Of a DNA stretch of 47,192 nt, positions 35,286-44,436 are shown piece after piece. The position numbers were made by a program, and so were the translations under genes. Below the pieces are notes generated by a model. It saw only the letters and a program-made list of their open reading frames with translations. It had not been told where the DNA came from and made no database searches. This DNA comes from Acinetobacter boissieri (lineage in GTDB: Bacteria > Pseudomonadota > Gammaproteobacteria > Pseudomonadales > Moraxellaceae). The first letter of the stretch is position 1. Each line of letters starts with the position of its first letter. The stretch covers positions 1 through 47,192 of the forward strand of contig NZ_FMYL01000015.1 of NCBI RefSeq assembly GCF_900096955.1, given 5' to 3'.

Positions 35286-36095
35286 ATGATGATAAATAAA
35301 ATACAAAATATGTTCGATTTAGGAAAGCGTAATGTTGCACGTGCTTTTCACTATAGTAAAAAAGTGAGCCATGGCGTAACCGTTATGGGAGAAGGCTTTT
35401 TTGTGGTTTATAAAAACCAGCTATATAAGTCACCAAACAACCCTGAAAATACGAAATATATTCAATGGTTCTGTCGAAAAATGTGTGATGTATTTAATTT
35501 AGACATTCAAGTACATGGCCAAGTAAATCGTAATACAACGGCTTTATGGGCGAGTAACCATGTGTCTTGGTTAGATATTTTAGTACTGGGTTCAAGTGCA
35601 CGGGTATTTTTTTTGGCAAAAGCTGAAATTGGCACATGGCCAATTGTGGGGCAGTTGGCTAAAAGTGCTGGCACATTGTTTATCAAGCGCGGTTCGGGCG
35701 ATTCAAATAAAATCCGAGAGCAAATCAGTACATTTTTAAAACAAGATATTCCAGTGTTGTTTTTTCCTGAAGCCACGACTTCAGATGGTACGAAAATTAA
35801 GCGTATACATGGTCGTATTTTGGGTGCAGCTTTAGCTGCTGAAAAGCCTGTGCAATTGGCTTTAATTTGCTACGTTAATCAAGACGGGCACTTAGATCAG
35901 ATTGCACCCTATTATGGTGATGTGAGTATGGCTGAGCATGTGCAAAAGGTATTAGAAATGCCAAAAGTAACGGCACATGTGATGTTTATGCCTATTATTT
36001 CTGTAGAAGGGCATGATTTAGACAGTTTAACGGCAATCGTGCAAACAACAATGAACGAAGGTTTGCATAGCTTGCACCAAAAAGTATTACATTAA
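35286..36095 (+). CDS. Lysophospholipid (1-acylglycerol-3-phosphate) acyltransferase, PlsC family
   Basis: A 269-aa acyltransferase. The catalytic HX4D is NHVSWLD (about 92-98), the glycerol-phosphate-binding region is LFIKRGSGDSNKIREQ, and PEATTSDGTKI is the third block. It acylates lyso-phosphatidic acid or a related lysolipid at the membrane. The protein lacks the usual N-terminal helix of E. coli PlsC but has a hydrophobic surface before the HX4D. Its end overlaps the convergent phospholipase-D-family gene by 9 bases. Acinetobacter has several plsC-like genes, so I give no symbol. Confidence 0.85.
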   Translation: MMINKIQNMFDLGKRNVARAFHYSKKVSHGVTVMGEGFFVVYKNQLYKSPNNPENTKYIQWFCRKMCDVFNLDIQVHGQVNRNTTALWASNHVSWLDILVLGSSARVFFLAKAEIGTWPIVGQLAKSAGTLFIKRGSGDSNKIREQISTFLKQDIPVLFFPEATTSDGTKIKRIHGRILGAALAAEKPVQLALICYVNQDGHLDQIAPYYGDVSMAEHVQKVLEMPKVTAHVMFMPIISVEGHDLDSLTAIVQTTMNEGLHSLHQKVLH

Positions 36096-37688
36096 ACCTT
36101 CTATCGGAAGTAAGGAAATCATTTTCAAGCCACCTTGTTGCCACCATTGCATACTTGGTTCTTTCGTATAATTAATTTGGCCTACAGGTGTATCTGTGAT
36201 CCAAGTGATCTTTTGGTCTGGTGTTAGAGTCAATTTGTAGCTGTAACTATTAATATCTTTTGATAGAGCTTGGTGAATGTCTTGCGCTAAGGGTTTGCTA
36301 TACAGTAAGACACCAATTTCAGCATTGAGTTTTGCTGACCTTGGGTCTAAATTGAATGAACCAATAAAAACCTGTTGATCTACTGCCATCATTTTTGCAT
36401 GTAAGCTCGATCTACTGAGCGTTTTTAAGCTAATTTTAGTGTCACGAGAAACATTTTTAGTATAGGCCTTGAGCGCTTTGTCACTTAACGTGGGTAAAAA
36501 CTCATACAGTTGTACGCCATTTTTGAGTAAATCTGTTCGATATTTCTGATAAAAAGCATGTACGAGCCAGACGTCATTGGCTTTGAAAGAGTTGGTGAGG
36601 ACTCTGACCTTTACGCCCTGTTGCACCATACTGCTGAGTAATTCCACCCCTGCTTTTTCTGGAACAAAATAAGCAGATACAATATCTAAATTTTCTTTGG
36701 GTTGTTCTAAGTAACTGGCCAACTGGGTTTCTAAGTAGTCTTGTGGTTTGGCTTGATTGTGTATTTTACTTGGGTTGTCATGGACTACTTTTGCTTTCAC
36801 CCAGTCCAAATCAAGCTCATGGTATAGCCATTGGTTAAAGGCATGAGAGTGGTTTGCAAGGTCTAAGTAATTTTGTACGCTGACTTTCTCATAATGTGTG
36901 GTGAGTTGTTTTTTTAAGCTATCATATCGTAATAAGTGCTGACGAGGATTCACAATCTGTTGTACAGGATATGCGTACGAATCATTCCAATAGTCATCAA
37001 ATGAATGGCTAATATCATTGACTGCTTCACCGACCAATACCACGTCTAAATCTGAAAATTGATAATTGTCACTCGTGTAATAATATTGATTACTCATATT
37101 ACGACCACCAATGAGAGCAATACTTTGGTCAACAACAAAGCTTTTATTGTGCATACGGCGGTTTACACGTTTTAAATCGAGTAAAATGTCAAGCGCACGT
37201 AGGTTTCTAAATTTATAAGGGTTGTATAGTTTAACTTCTATGTTGGCATGTTGACTTAATGCAAGAAAAATACCTTCCATTTCTTTGGCATTGTTATCGT
37301 CAATTAAAAGCCGTACTTTAACACCACGGTCAGCGGCTTGAATAATTTCATACAGTGCCAGTGCACCAATTTTGTCGTTATCCCAAATGTAATATTGTAA
37401 GTCGAGCGTTTTTTGTGCTTTATTAATTAAGTTTAAGCGAGCAGCAATTGCTTCTAATGGGTCAAATAAAAGGTGATATCCTGTAAGGCCTGCGTGGCTC
37501 TGTTTGAGTGGCGTAACCAGTTGCGAAAGTTGTGTCTGAGAAGTATCAAAGTCTGTACTATACAGCGCTTTCGTTGCTTTAATAGGGGGTAGTGTGCTGC
37601 ATGCACTTAGACTCATTAAAATACCAAAGGTGTATATTCCCCGCACAGCAGTTTTTTGAAATGTTGATAAAGTTGGTATATACATCAT
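36087..37688 (-). CDS. Phospholipase D-family lipoprotein (cardiolipin synthase C-like)
   Basis: A 533-aa lipoprotein with a signal and lipobox LSAC (Cys30 from the first Met). Two HKD catalytic motifs are intact: HNKSFVVDQSIALIGGRNM (about 182-200) and HAKMMAVDQQVFIGSFNLDP (about 427-446). The arrangement LQYYIWDNDKIG and DRGVKVRLLIDDN matches ClsC/YmdC-type phospholipid synthases, which make cardiolipin from phosphatidylglycerol and a second phospholipid. It has no ymdB partner, which ClsC uses in E. coli. Gene may remodel envelope lipid with the adjacent PlsC. Confidence 0.8.
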   Translation of the reverse strand: MMYIPTLSTFQKTAVRGIYTFGILMSLSACSTLPPIKATKALYSTDFDTSQTQLSQLVTPLKQSHAGLTGYHLLFDPLEAIAARLNLINKAQKTLDLQYYIWDNDKIGALALYEIIQAADRGVKVRLLIDDNNAKEMEGIFLALSQHANIEVKLYNPYKFRNLRALDILLDLKRVNRRMHNKSFVVDQSIALIGGRNMSNQYYYTSDNYQFSDLDVVLVGEAVNDISHSFDDYWNDSYAYPVQQIVNPRQHLLRYDSLKKQLTTHYEKVSVQNYLDLANHSHAFNQWLYHELDLDWVKAKVVHDNPSKIHNQAKPQDYLETQLASYLEQPKENLDIVSAYFVPEKAGVELLSSMVQQGVKVRVLTNSFKANDVWLVHAFYQKYRTDLLKNGVQLYEFLPTLSDKALKAYTKNVSRDTKISLKTLSRSSLHAKMMAVDQQVFIGSFNLDPRSAKLNAEIGVLLYSKPLAQDIHQALSKDINSYSYKLTLTPDQKITWITDTPVGQINYTKEPSMQWWQQGGLKMISLLPIEGLM

Positions 37689-37763
37689 ATCTTTGAAATG
37701 AGCCTATGGTGAGTCGTGTGTCTGTCTAGCTTAAACTTAATTTACCCTGATCTGAGGTAAAGT

Positions 37764-38771
37764 GTGTTGGATTCTAGTTTGTTTTTTCAAGTATTGTATA
37801 TTATTTTTGCTGTGTTAACTGTTTGGGCAGTGGCTATGTCTTGGTACAGCCAAGCTAGAACACTCACAGTACAACCGGTCAAATCTTTTATTCATTTATT
37901 GGTCTGGTATTTGTGTTATTTGCTATTTCCTATATTTTTCATGTTGCTATATGCATGGATTGATGGCGTATTGTCATGGTGGGGTGCATGTATTGGTTTA
38001 ACGATTACATTGTGGCTCGGCTATGCTCGTTTTATAGAGCCTCATACTTTGGTGGTTAAATATACAGATTACGATTTAACAGAGAAGAAAAATACATCAC
38101 CTTTAAAAATTGCATTGATTGCAGATTTACATATTGGCTTATTTTCGGGTTCAAAACGACAAGTTCAAACCATTGTTCAACGTATTCAACAAGAGAAACC
38201 AGATATTGTTGTGGTTGCAGGTGATTGGACATATGAGCCGACACATCATTTAGCAGATCATTTGGCAGCATTTCAACAGTTAGATATACCAGTGTATTCA
38301 GTCAATGGTAACCACGATGAAACCTATCCGGGACCTCCAATTTCAGAGCTATTAAAATCAGGGCTTTCATCACATCGTATTATCGACATTGAAAATAAAA
38401 TGATTGAATTGAATCAGGTAAGATTGGTCGGCGTAGGGGATTTGTGGGCAGGTAAAGCAGATATGCAATTTATTGCACAGTTACCACAAGATAAACCCTA
38501 TATTATTGTTTCACATAATCCAGATACAGTAGATATGGTACCAAAACTGGCCTATAAGCCACTGATGCTTTCAGGGCATACGCATGGTGGTCAAGTTGAA
38601 ATTCCATGGTTTACCAATAAAATGATGCAGAATAAATCTCGTTTAGGACATAAACGTGGGTTATATGAGCACGAATATGCCAATGTATATGTGACTGTAG
38701 GTACAGGTATGGTCGGCGTACCTTTTCGTTTTCGTGTACCCCCAATGATTGATATCATAGATATATATTAG
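37764..38771 (+). CDS. Membrane-anchored metallophosphoesterase
   Basis: A 335-aa protein with three N-terminal helices (about 5-25, 35-58 and 63-85), then a calcineurin-like phosphoesterase domain: IADLHIGLF, AGDWTYEP, NGNHDE, SHNPDT and SGHTHGGQ. The type resembles YaeI/LpxH-like membrane phosphodiesterases, and E. coli YaeI is the nearest known. The substrate cannot be told. The GTG at 37764 has GAGG 6 bases upstream, so it is preferred to the following TTG. It is divergent from the PLD lipoprotein (75 bases) and convergent with polA. Confidence 0.8.
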   Translation: MLDSSLFFQVLYIIFAVLTVWAVAMSWYSQARTLTVQPVKSFIHLLVWYLCYLLFPIFFMLLYAWIDGVLSWWGACIGLTITLWLGYARFIEPHTLVVKYTDYDLTEKKNTSPLKIALIADLHIGLFSGSKRQVQTIVQRIQQEKPDIVVVAGDWTYEPTHHLADHLAAFQQLDIPVYSVNGNHDETYPGPPISELLKSGLSSHRIIDIENKMIELNQVRLVGVGDLWAGKADMQFIAQLPQDKPYIIVSHNPDTVDMVPKLAYKPLMLSGHTHGGQVEIPWFTNKMMQNKSRLGHKRGLYEHEYANVYVTVGTGMVGVPFRFRVPPMIDIIDIY

Positions 38772-38775
38772 TTGT

Positions 38776-38892
38776 AAAAAAATGCCCTTTTAAAAGATTA
38801 AAAGGGCAATCTATAAGTTTGTTGACTGGAGGGATTCAACAAACAAAACACAGATTAAATTTTGCACTAAGCCATGATCATTTCATGGCATA
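38776..38892 (-). ncRNA. Candidate small RNA downstream of polA
   Basis: On the minus strand, after polA, a transcript of about 117 bases can be drawn. It starts near 38892 with hairpin GCCATG-loop-CATGGC (38871-38889), then an AU-rich single-stranded part, a second hairpin TTTGTTGA/TCAACAAA (38818-38843) whose ten-base loop on this strand is ATCCCTCCAG, and a terminator GCCCTTTTAA/TTAAAAGGGC (38784-38807) followed by ATTTTTTT. The terminator's T-run exists only on this strand, so it does not serve the convergent phosphoesterase gene. Position and layout recall Spot 42 (spf), which lies downstream of polA in enterobacteria. The C-rich loop could pair with Shine-Dalgarno sites. Confidence 0.55.
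38784..38807 (-). terminator. Rho-independent terminator (minus strand)
   Basis: A 10-bp stem with an AAGA-type four-base loop, followed on the minus strand by A and seven T (38776-38782). On the plus strand no T-run follows the stem. Confidence 0.8.
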
Positions 38893-38898
38893 GTTAAG

Positions 38899-38907
38899 AT
38901 AGTAGCA
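38899..38907 (-). promoter_or_regulatory. Possible extended -10 promoter of the candidate small RNA
   Basis: On the minus strand TGCTACTAT fits an extended -10 element (TG-n-TACTAT). The -35 region is weak (no TTGACA within the normal distance). A start about 7 bases on puts the 5' hairpin at the very beginning of the transcript. Confidence 0.35.
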
Positions 38908-38960
38908 GATCAAATCAGCGATGCATCTATTTGCAATATTTTGTTGCACTAAATTCTCAT

Positions 38961-41714
38961 TTAGTGGGCTTCATCCCAGTTTTGTCCGTGTCCAACATCA
39001 ACATCAAGCGGTACAAGTAAAGGGTGTACAGAAGACATAATACGAGCTATTTCAGGAATAAGAGTATCTATTACATTGCTATTGGCTTCAAAGATTAATT
39101 CATCGTGTACTTGTAAGAGTAGTTTGATTTGATTTTTTGGTAACTGTTTTTCAACCTCAATCATTGCCAATTTAATTAAGTCGGCTGCGCTGCCTTGGAG
39201 TGGTGCATTAATGGCTGCACGTTCAGCAGCTTTTCGTATCATGACATTACGGGCATTAATGTCAGGTGTGTATAAGCGTCGGCCAAGTACTGTTTCAACA
39301 TACCCTTGTTCAAGTGCTAATTGTCTCGTTTTTTGCATGTACTCGTAAATGCCAGGGTAGCGATTAAAATACTGTTTAATATAATCTCTCGATTCTTCAC
39401 GTGTAAAACCGAGTTGTCGTGTGAGTCCAAACTCAGACATGCCATAAAGTAAACCAAAGTTAACTGCCTTAGCTTGACGACGTTGGTTCGAAGTTACATC
39501 ATTTAAAGCAATACCGAGTACTTCAGCCGCTGTTCGCTTGTGAATGTCTTGTCCTTGACGAAATGCATCGATCAATGCTTCATCTTGTGAAAAATGTGCC
39601 ATCAGACGTAATTCAATTTGCGAATAATCGGCAGCAATAATGGTTTTGCCTTCGGGGGCAACAAATGCTTTACGGATTTGGCGACCAATATCACTGCGAA
39701 TAGGAATATTTTGTAAGTTAGGGTCAGACGATGACAAGCGCCCTGTAGTTGTTACTGCTTGATGGTAGCTGGTATGCACACGTAACGTATCGTTGTGTGC
39801 TTGTTCTACTAGTCGGTCCGTATAGGTACTCTTGAGTTTGGCTAGACCACGATATTCTAAAATAATTTCGGCGAAAGGATGCTCAATTTTTTCAATCACA
39901 CTTTCGCTGGTACTGTATTGTCCAGAGGCCGTTTTTTTACCACCTTTTATACCTAACTTGTCAAAAAGGACTTCACCGACTTGTTTTGGTGATGCTACAT
40001 TAAACGTTTCACCTGCAATTTCTATGGCACGTTCTTCAAGTGACTGAATGGTTTCTGAAAATTCTGCACTTAATTTTTCTAAGAACACCGGGTCGAGTTG
40101 TACACCACGTTCTTCCATTTGGGTAAGTACTGCAGCAACAGGCATTTCGATATGGTGTAAAATATGGCCTAGCTCGGGTATGACTTGTAACTTTTGACTG
40201 AGTACTTCATGTAAACGATAAGTTACATGTGCATCTTCTGCTGCATAGTGGGCAGCAGTATCTAATTCAATTTGATTAAATGTTTTTTGCTTGACGCCTT
40301 TGCCTGCAATTTGCTCAAATGTCGTACTTAAATGGCTGAGGTATAAACGTGCAACATCATCCATGCCATGACGAGTTGCAGTTGAGTTAAGTACATAAGA
40401 GGCCAACATGGTATCGAAGTACCAGCCTTGCAGGGTCATACCATGATTGGCAAAAATGTGAGCATCATATTTTAGGTGGTGACCAATTTTTTTAATGCCT
40501 GGATTTTCAATGATCGGTTTAATTTGGTTTAAGACCATGTCACGATCGAGTTGTTGTGGTGCACCTTCATAGTCATGGGTAAATGGTACGTAGTAGGCAT
40601 CTTTTGCATCAAATGCAATTGAAAAGCCAACCATTTCTGCCAACCGGTAATCTAAAGAGGTTGTTTCAGTATCTATCGCAAATTTGTCTGCACTTTGCAT
40701 TCGTGCAAACAGTTTATCCCAGTCTTCTGCAGTGAGTACTGTATGGTACGTGGCTTGTCCCAATAAATCATCAGTGCTAGTTAGTGTTGCTTGGTCTTGA
40801 TCTGTATTTTGTTCTTGGTTTACCGTAATGTTTTGCTGTTGTTGATAAGTCTTTGTATTCGGATTATTAGGGTGATCTAAGGATTGAAGCTGATTACGAA
40901 ACTCAAGTTCAGTATATAATTTACGTAGTTCATTATTGTTTTGAGGCTGTAGTTTTAAATCATCCCACTCAATAGACAACTCTAAGTCACAAACAATACT
41001 GGCCAGTTGATGGTCAAGTGCAATACCATCTGCATATTCAGCTAAGTTTTTACCAACACGTCCTTTAATGTTAGCTACATTTTCTAAGATTCCACCAATA
41101 GAGCCATATTCTGTGAGTAGTTTGGCTGCTGTTTTTTGTCCAACGCCAGGTACCCCCATAATGCCGTCAGATGCATCTCCCATGAGCGTTAAATAGTCGA
41201 TAATTTGGTGAGGCCATACGCCAAATTTCTCAAAAACGCCGTCAACATCGAGTACACGCTCTTTGAAACTGTCTTCAAGTTTGACATTTTCATTGACGAG
41301 CTGTGCCATATCTTTGTCGCCTGTAGAAATCAATACCTGTTGATTTTCACGTTCAGCATGTTTAGTGAGTGTTCCAATAATATCGTCTGCTTCTGCTCCA
41401 GCAAGACTATATAGCGGAATACCTAAAGCACGAATAATGGCGTGTAGATAAGGGATTTGCTCAGCCAATTCATCTGGCATGCTTGGACGGTTGCCTTTAT
41501 AAATAGGAGATAAAACATGACGAAAAGTAGGTTCAGGTGTGTCAAAAATCACTGCCATATGCGTAGGTTGAGTACGACGCATGAGTTTTTGTATAGCAGA
41601 GATTGCACCACGAATAGCGTTGGTATGTAATCCTGTAGATGTGGTCAGTGGAGGAAGTGCATGATATGCCCGAAACAAAAAATAAGACCCATCAACTAAA
41701 ACAAATGGTGGCAT
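38961..41714 (-). CDS. polA: DNA polymerase I
   Basis: A 917-aa three-domain enzyme for Okazaki-fragment maturation and excision repair. 5'-3' nuclease (about 1-300): VDGSYFLFRAYHALP, AEADDIIGTL, TLMGDASDGIMGVPGVG. 3'-5' exonuclease (about 320-510) appears functional: FAIDTETTSLDY, KIGHHLKYDAHIF and HYAAEDAHVTYRL retain the metal-binding Asp/Glu. Polymerase: ADYSQIELRLMAHFS (motif A), RRQAKAVNFGLLYGMS (B), QVHDELIFEA (C). Length fits (928 aa in E. coli). A hairpin CACTAAAT/ATTTAGTG at 38947-38966 covers the stop codon, and a candidate small RNA follows. Confidence 0.97.
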   Translation of the reverse strand: MPPFVLVDGSYFLFRAYHALPPLTTSTGLHTNAIRGAISAIQKLMRRTQPTHMAVIFDTPEPTFRHVLSPIYKGNRPSMPDELAEQIPYLHAIIRALGIPLYSLAGAEADDIIGTLTKHAERENQQVLISTGDKDMAQLVNENVKLEDSFKERVLDVDGVFEKFGVWPHQIIDYLTLMGDASDGIMGVPGVGQKTAAKLLTEYGSIGGILENVANIKGRVGKNLAEYADGIALDHQLASIVCDLELSIEWDDLKLQPQNNNELRKLYTELEFRNQLQSLDHPNNPNTKTYQQQQNITVNQEQNTDQDQATLTSTDDLLGQATYHTVLTAEDWDKLFARMQSADKFAIDTETTSLDYRLAEMVGFSIAFDAKDAYYVPFTHDYEGAPQQLDRDMVLNQIKPIIENPGIKKIGHHLKYDAHIFANHGMTLQGWYFDTMLASYVLNSTATRHGMDDVARLYLSHLSTTFEQIAGKGVKQKTFNQIELDTAAHYAAEDAHVTYRLHEVLSQKLQVIPELGHILHHIEMPVAAVLTQMEERGVQLDPVFLEKLSAEFSETIQSLEERAIEIAGETFNVASPKQVGEVLFDKLGIKGGKKTASGQYSTSESVIEKIEHPFAEIILEYRGLAKLKSTYTDRLVEQAHNDTLRVHTSYHQAVTTTGRLSSSDPNLQNIPIRSDIGRQIRKAFVAPEGKTIIAADYSQIELRLMAHFSQDEALIDAFRQGQDIHKRTAAEVLGIALNDVTSNQRRQAKAVNFGLLYGMSEFGLTRQLGFTREESRDYIKQYFNRYPGIYEYMQKTRQLALEQGYVETVLGRRLYTPDINARNVMIRKAAERAAINAPLQGSAADLIKLAMIEVEKQLPKNQIKLLLQVHDELIFEANSNVIDTLIPEIARIMSSVHPLLVPLDVDVGHGQNWDEAH

Positions 41715-41813
41715 AACAAAACTTCCTCAATAAAATCTGAGTGTATTTTACGTTAAAAAATGGTCTATAGGCAGATTCAATGTATAGATTGGTACAATAA
41801 AACGGATACTCAA

Positions 41814-42683
41814 TTATTGTTTTGGCGCTATATCCGCCAAAGGGTCTTGTGCAAAACTAATTTTAGGCACAGGAATTTCAATATCATGTGCAATAAAGCT
41901 ATCACGAATACGTTCTAAAATTTCATCCTTTACTTGACCGTAGTGGCTTTGATGACACCAAACAAAAAAATTAAGCTGTATAAACGACTCAGCGAATTCG
42001 GTAACAGCCATGTGGGGTTTAGGGTCATCTAAAATCAAAGGGTGATGAAATGCTGTAGAAATAAGGACTTTACGAACTTTACTTAAATCTTCTTGGAACG
42101 AAATAGGTACGGACAGTGGAATTCGCCGAATGGGGTATTTAGACATATTATAAACAGGTGTTCGAATGAGCTGTTCATTCGGTACGCGAATATAAATATT
42201 GTCCAGTGTGAGTAATTTTACAGACAGTAAATCAATAGAGATTACTTCACCTTCAATCACTTGTCCGCGTATGAGCGACATTTGAATCATATCGCCGACT
42301 TCAAAAGAACCTTCACCAATTAAAAATAAACCACTAATCAGGTTTGTTGCGGAAGTTTGTGAAGCAAAACCAAGTGCAACCGTTAAAATACCTGCGGCAC
42401 CTAAGAAAATACTAACCTTGAAACCAGCTTCTTTGAGTGCGGCAATAATAAAAAATAGAAAAATGGTATAAAAAATACCTCTTCGCCAAACCATCCGTTG
42501 ATGTGCGTTAAAACGTAACCCAATGGTGCGAATAAACATGTTCGAGACCAGTCGAGCACTCATAAATCCGATTATGCATAGTAATGCAGCAATAAAGAGC
42601 TCACTGACACGATCTAAGCTAAAAGAGGTAAATAATGCCTTTATACTTGAAATAAGGTCTTGTGGAATTTGTGTTTTATCCAT
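41814..42683 (-). CDS. Small-conductance mechanosensitive channel (MscS family)
   Basis: A 289-aa MscS-type channel. Three membrane helices (about 25-50, 65-85 and 90-115) are followed by the pore and beta domain: FLGAAGILTVALGFASQTSATNLISGLFLIGE, then FEVGDMIQM and EVISIDLLSVKLLTLDNIYIRVPNEQL. It opens on membrane tension to release solutes during osmotic down-shock. The C-terminal segment is typical of the soluble cage. It lies 8 bases after the DUF432-like gene on the same strand, suggesting cotranscription. Confidence 0.88.
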   Translation of the reverse strand: MDKTQIPQDLISSIKALFTSFSLDRVSELFIAALLCIIGFMSARLVSNMFIRTIGLRFNAHQRMVWRRGIFYTIFLFFIIAALKEAGFKVSIFLGAAGILTVALGFASQTSATNLISGLFLIGEGSFEVGDMIQMSLIRGQVIEGEVISIDLLSVKLLTLDNIYIRVPNEQLIRTPVYNMSKYPIRRIPLSVPISFQEDLSKVRKVLISTAFHHPLILDDPKPHMAVTEFAESFIQLNFFVWCHQSHYGQVKDEILERIRDSFIAHDIEIPVPKISFAQDPLADIAPKQ

Positions 42684-42691
42684 TATTTTGC

Positions 42692-43513
42692 CTAGAAAAA
42701 AGAGTCAAACATGTTAAATAAAACACCACCGGGTGATCTAGGCGCATGCATATACATCACTTCACCAGCACGAGGCGGGGTACGGTTTTCTATTTTAATA
42801 CGAGGTAGCCGATCTGAAGAGTCGTGCATCACTTTAATGTGTGAAGTCCACAACCGATTGGTACTTTCACTGTAAAATAAAGGTAATGCTACAATTGGTA
42901 CATTCATTCGATCAAAACGTAGTTGTTCATGGCTCGTGTTCTGAAAAATGACTGGTGTGACTGCTCTAAATAAATTATGTCTTAATTTATCTAGATCTGT
43001 ACGACCATTGACCTCAGTGGCGTAACATAATTCACCTTTGCGAGTATCTGGTCCAAACCATGTTTCTTTAGGTTGAATAATAGGCATGTCAAATAGAGGC
43101 TCTTCTTGGCCTTCAGCAAACCCGACGAGCCATAGCGGTGTTGTGACATAGAGCAACCCTTTTTGACCAGCAGGTACATAGATTGGTTCTACGGGGTGAA
43201 TAACAACAGAATGATCCGCAAGCTTGGGCATCAATTGTAATTGAGGCTGTGTTTTTCTAAACATATAGCGTTCAATATGTACTGGCTCTGGTAACATGAA
43301 TTCAGTATCTAAAATTTCATGCCAACCCATTTCATCATCATGCTGTAAAACAGGTCGATGATATTCCATGCGCCACTCTTGCGCATGGCGAGTGATTCGC
43401 AAAATGAGTGAGCCAAATTGCCAAGTTCTAGGAGTATCTATTTCGAAAATATATTCACCCCACCAAGAAGAGGCTTCAGTCGATTGATTTTTGTTTATAG
43501 AGTCAACGCTCAC
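42692..43513 (-). CDS. DUF432-like protein of unknown function
   Basis: A 273-aa soluble protein with no signal peptide, membrane helix or catalytic motif that I recognise. It is rich in beta-strand patterns and Trp/Pro: WWGEYIFEID, WQFGSLILRITRHAQEW, AGQKGLLYVTTPLWLVGF and TWFGPDTRKGELCYATEV. The match to DUF432, proteins that sit beside MscS genes in Pseudomonas and archaea, is from memory and tentative. The tight spacing (8 bases) to the MscS gene suggests a channel-associated role. Confidence 0.6.
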   Translation of the reverse strand: MSVDSINKNQSTEASSWWGEYIFEIDTPRTWQFGSLILRITRHAQEWRMEYHRPVLQHDDEMGWHEILDTEFMLPEPVHIERYMFRKTQPQLQLMPKLADHSVVIHPVEPIYVPAGQKGLLYVTTPLWLVGFAEGQEEPLFDMPIIQPKETWFGPDTRKGELCYATEVNGRTDLDKLRHNLFRAVTPVIFQNTSHEQLRFDRMNVPIVALPLFYSESTNRLWTSHIKVMHDSSDRLPRIKIENRTPPRAGEVMYMHAPRSPGGVLFNMFDSFF

Positions 43514-43584
43514 AGCTACCCCATTTAAATTTTATCTATTCTGTAGCATATCTTAAAAAGTGATGGACTATACAGTATTTAAAA

Positions 43585-44415
43585 TTAAAACTGATCTTTT
43601 AATAAGCGATGGTGTTGTATGAGTGGCATATTATGTCTTATTAATTGTTGTGTTTTTAGATCAATATTTGCATGAACTACATGGTTTCCTGCATCAGTTA
43701 CCTGACATAAAAGTTCACCATAAGCATTTACTATACTTGCGTGTCCCCATGTTTCACGTTTCTCGCCATGTAAACCTTGTTGTGCTGCGCCTAGTACCGC
43801 ACATTGTGTATCAATTGCACGTGCTTGTAATAACATTTGCCAATGTGCACGACCTGTTGCAAAAGTAAAAGCAGCAGGTGCAGTCAGAAAGTCTGCATTT
43901 TTATGGCGTAAAGCTAAGGCAAGTTCAGGAAAGCGCAAGTCATAACAGACCATTAATCCTAAATTGCCAAAAGGTGTCTTGGCAACAACAATATCACTAC
44001 CTGCTTCAAAGTGTGCGGATTCTTTATAGCCACCAATCGCATCATTGACCATTACATCAAATAAATGAATTTTATCATAGCGAGCGACAGTGCCTTCAGG
44101 GGAAATACATAGGCTTGTAGTACGTACTTTGTCATCTGGAACAACATCACCGTTGGGTCGAAAAGGACAGGGGATTGTGCCTGCAACAATCCAAAGTTGA
44201 TAGGTATGTGCTATATGCTCTAAATAAGATTGAATGTATTCAAACTGCTCGGCAGTTTTTCTTTGTTGGCCAGGTGCAAAACAAGCAAAGTTTTCAGGTA
44301 AAACTAATAACTGCGAGCCTTTTGAATGACAAGATATCGCTAACTTTTTAACGTGAGATAAGTTATCTTCAATTACATTTTGAGATGTCATTTGTGCAAC
44401 AGAAACGAGCGCCAT
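43585..44415 (-). CDS. Carbon-nitrogen hydrolase (nitrilase-superfamily amidase)
   Basis: A 276-aa nitrilase-fold amidase. The Glu-Lys-Cys triad is visible: VLPENFACF (Glu), RYDKIHLFDV (Lys) and MVCYDLRFPELA (Cys). The pattern fits the Nit1/Nit2-type branch, whose members deaminate glutathione side products or act as omega-amidase. The start is set at 44415 because AGGA lies 8 bases before it; an ATG at 44424 overlaps this RBS. It is 21 bases after the STAS protein gene in the same direction. Confidence 0.85.
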   Translation of the reverse strand: MALVSVAQMTSQNVIEDNLSHVKKLAISCHSKGSQLLVLPENFACFAPGQQRKTAEQFEYIQSYLEHIAHTYQLWIVAGTIPCPFRPNGDVVPDDKVRTTSLCISPEGTVARYDKIHLFDVMVNDAIGGYKESAHFEAGSDIVVAKTPFGNLGLMVCYDLRFPELALALRHKNADFLTAPAAFTFATGRAHWQMLLQARAIDTQCAVLGAAQQGLHGEKRETWGHASIVNAYGELLCQVTDAGNHVVHANIDLKTQQLIRHNMPLIQHHRLLKDQF

Positions 44416-44436
44416 ACTCAACATCCTATAAAGATT

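Noticed and set aside
38784..38807. This stem as the terminator of the plus-strand phosphoesterase gene
   Set aside because: No T-run follows on the plus strand; the seven T are on the minus strand, so it fits a transcript from the polA side.
38947..38966. Hairpin at the polA stop codon as a classical terminator
   Set aside because: The 8-bp stem is AT-rich and no T-run follows on the minus strand; it may protect the message end but is not a terminator by sequence.
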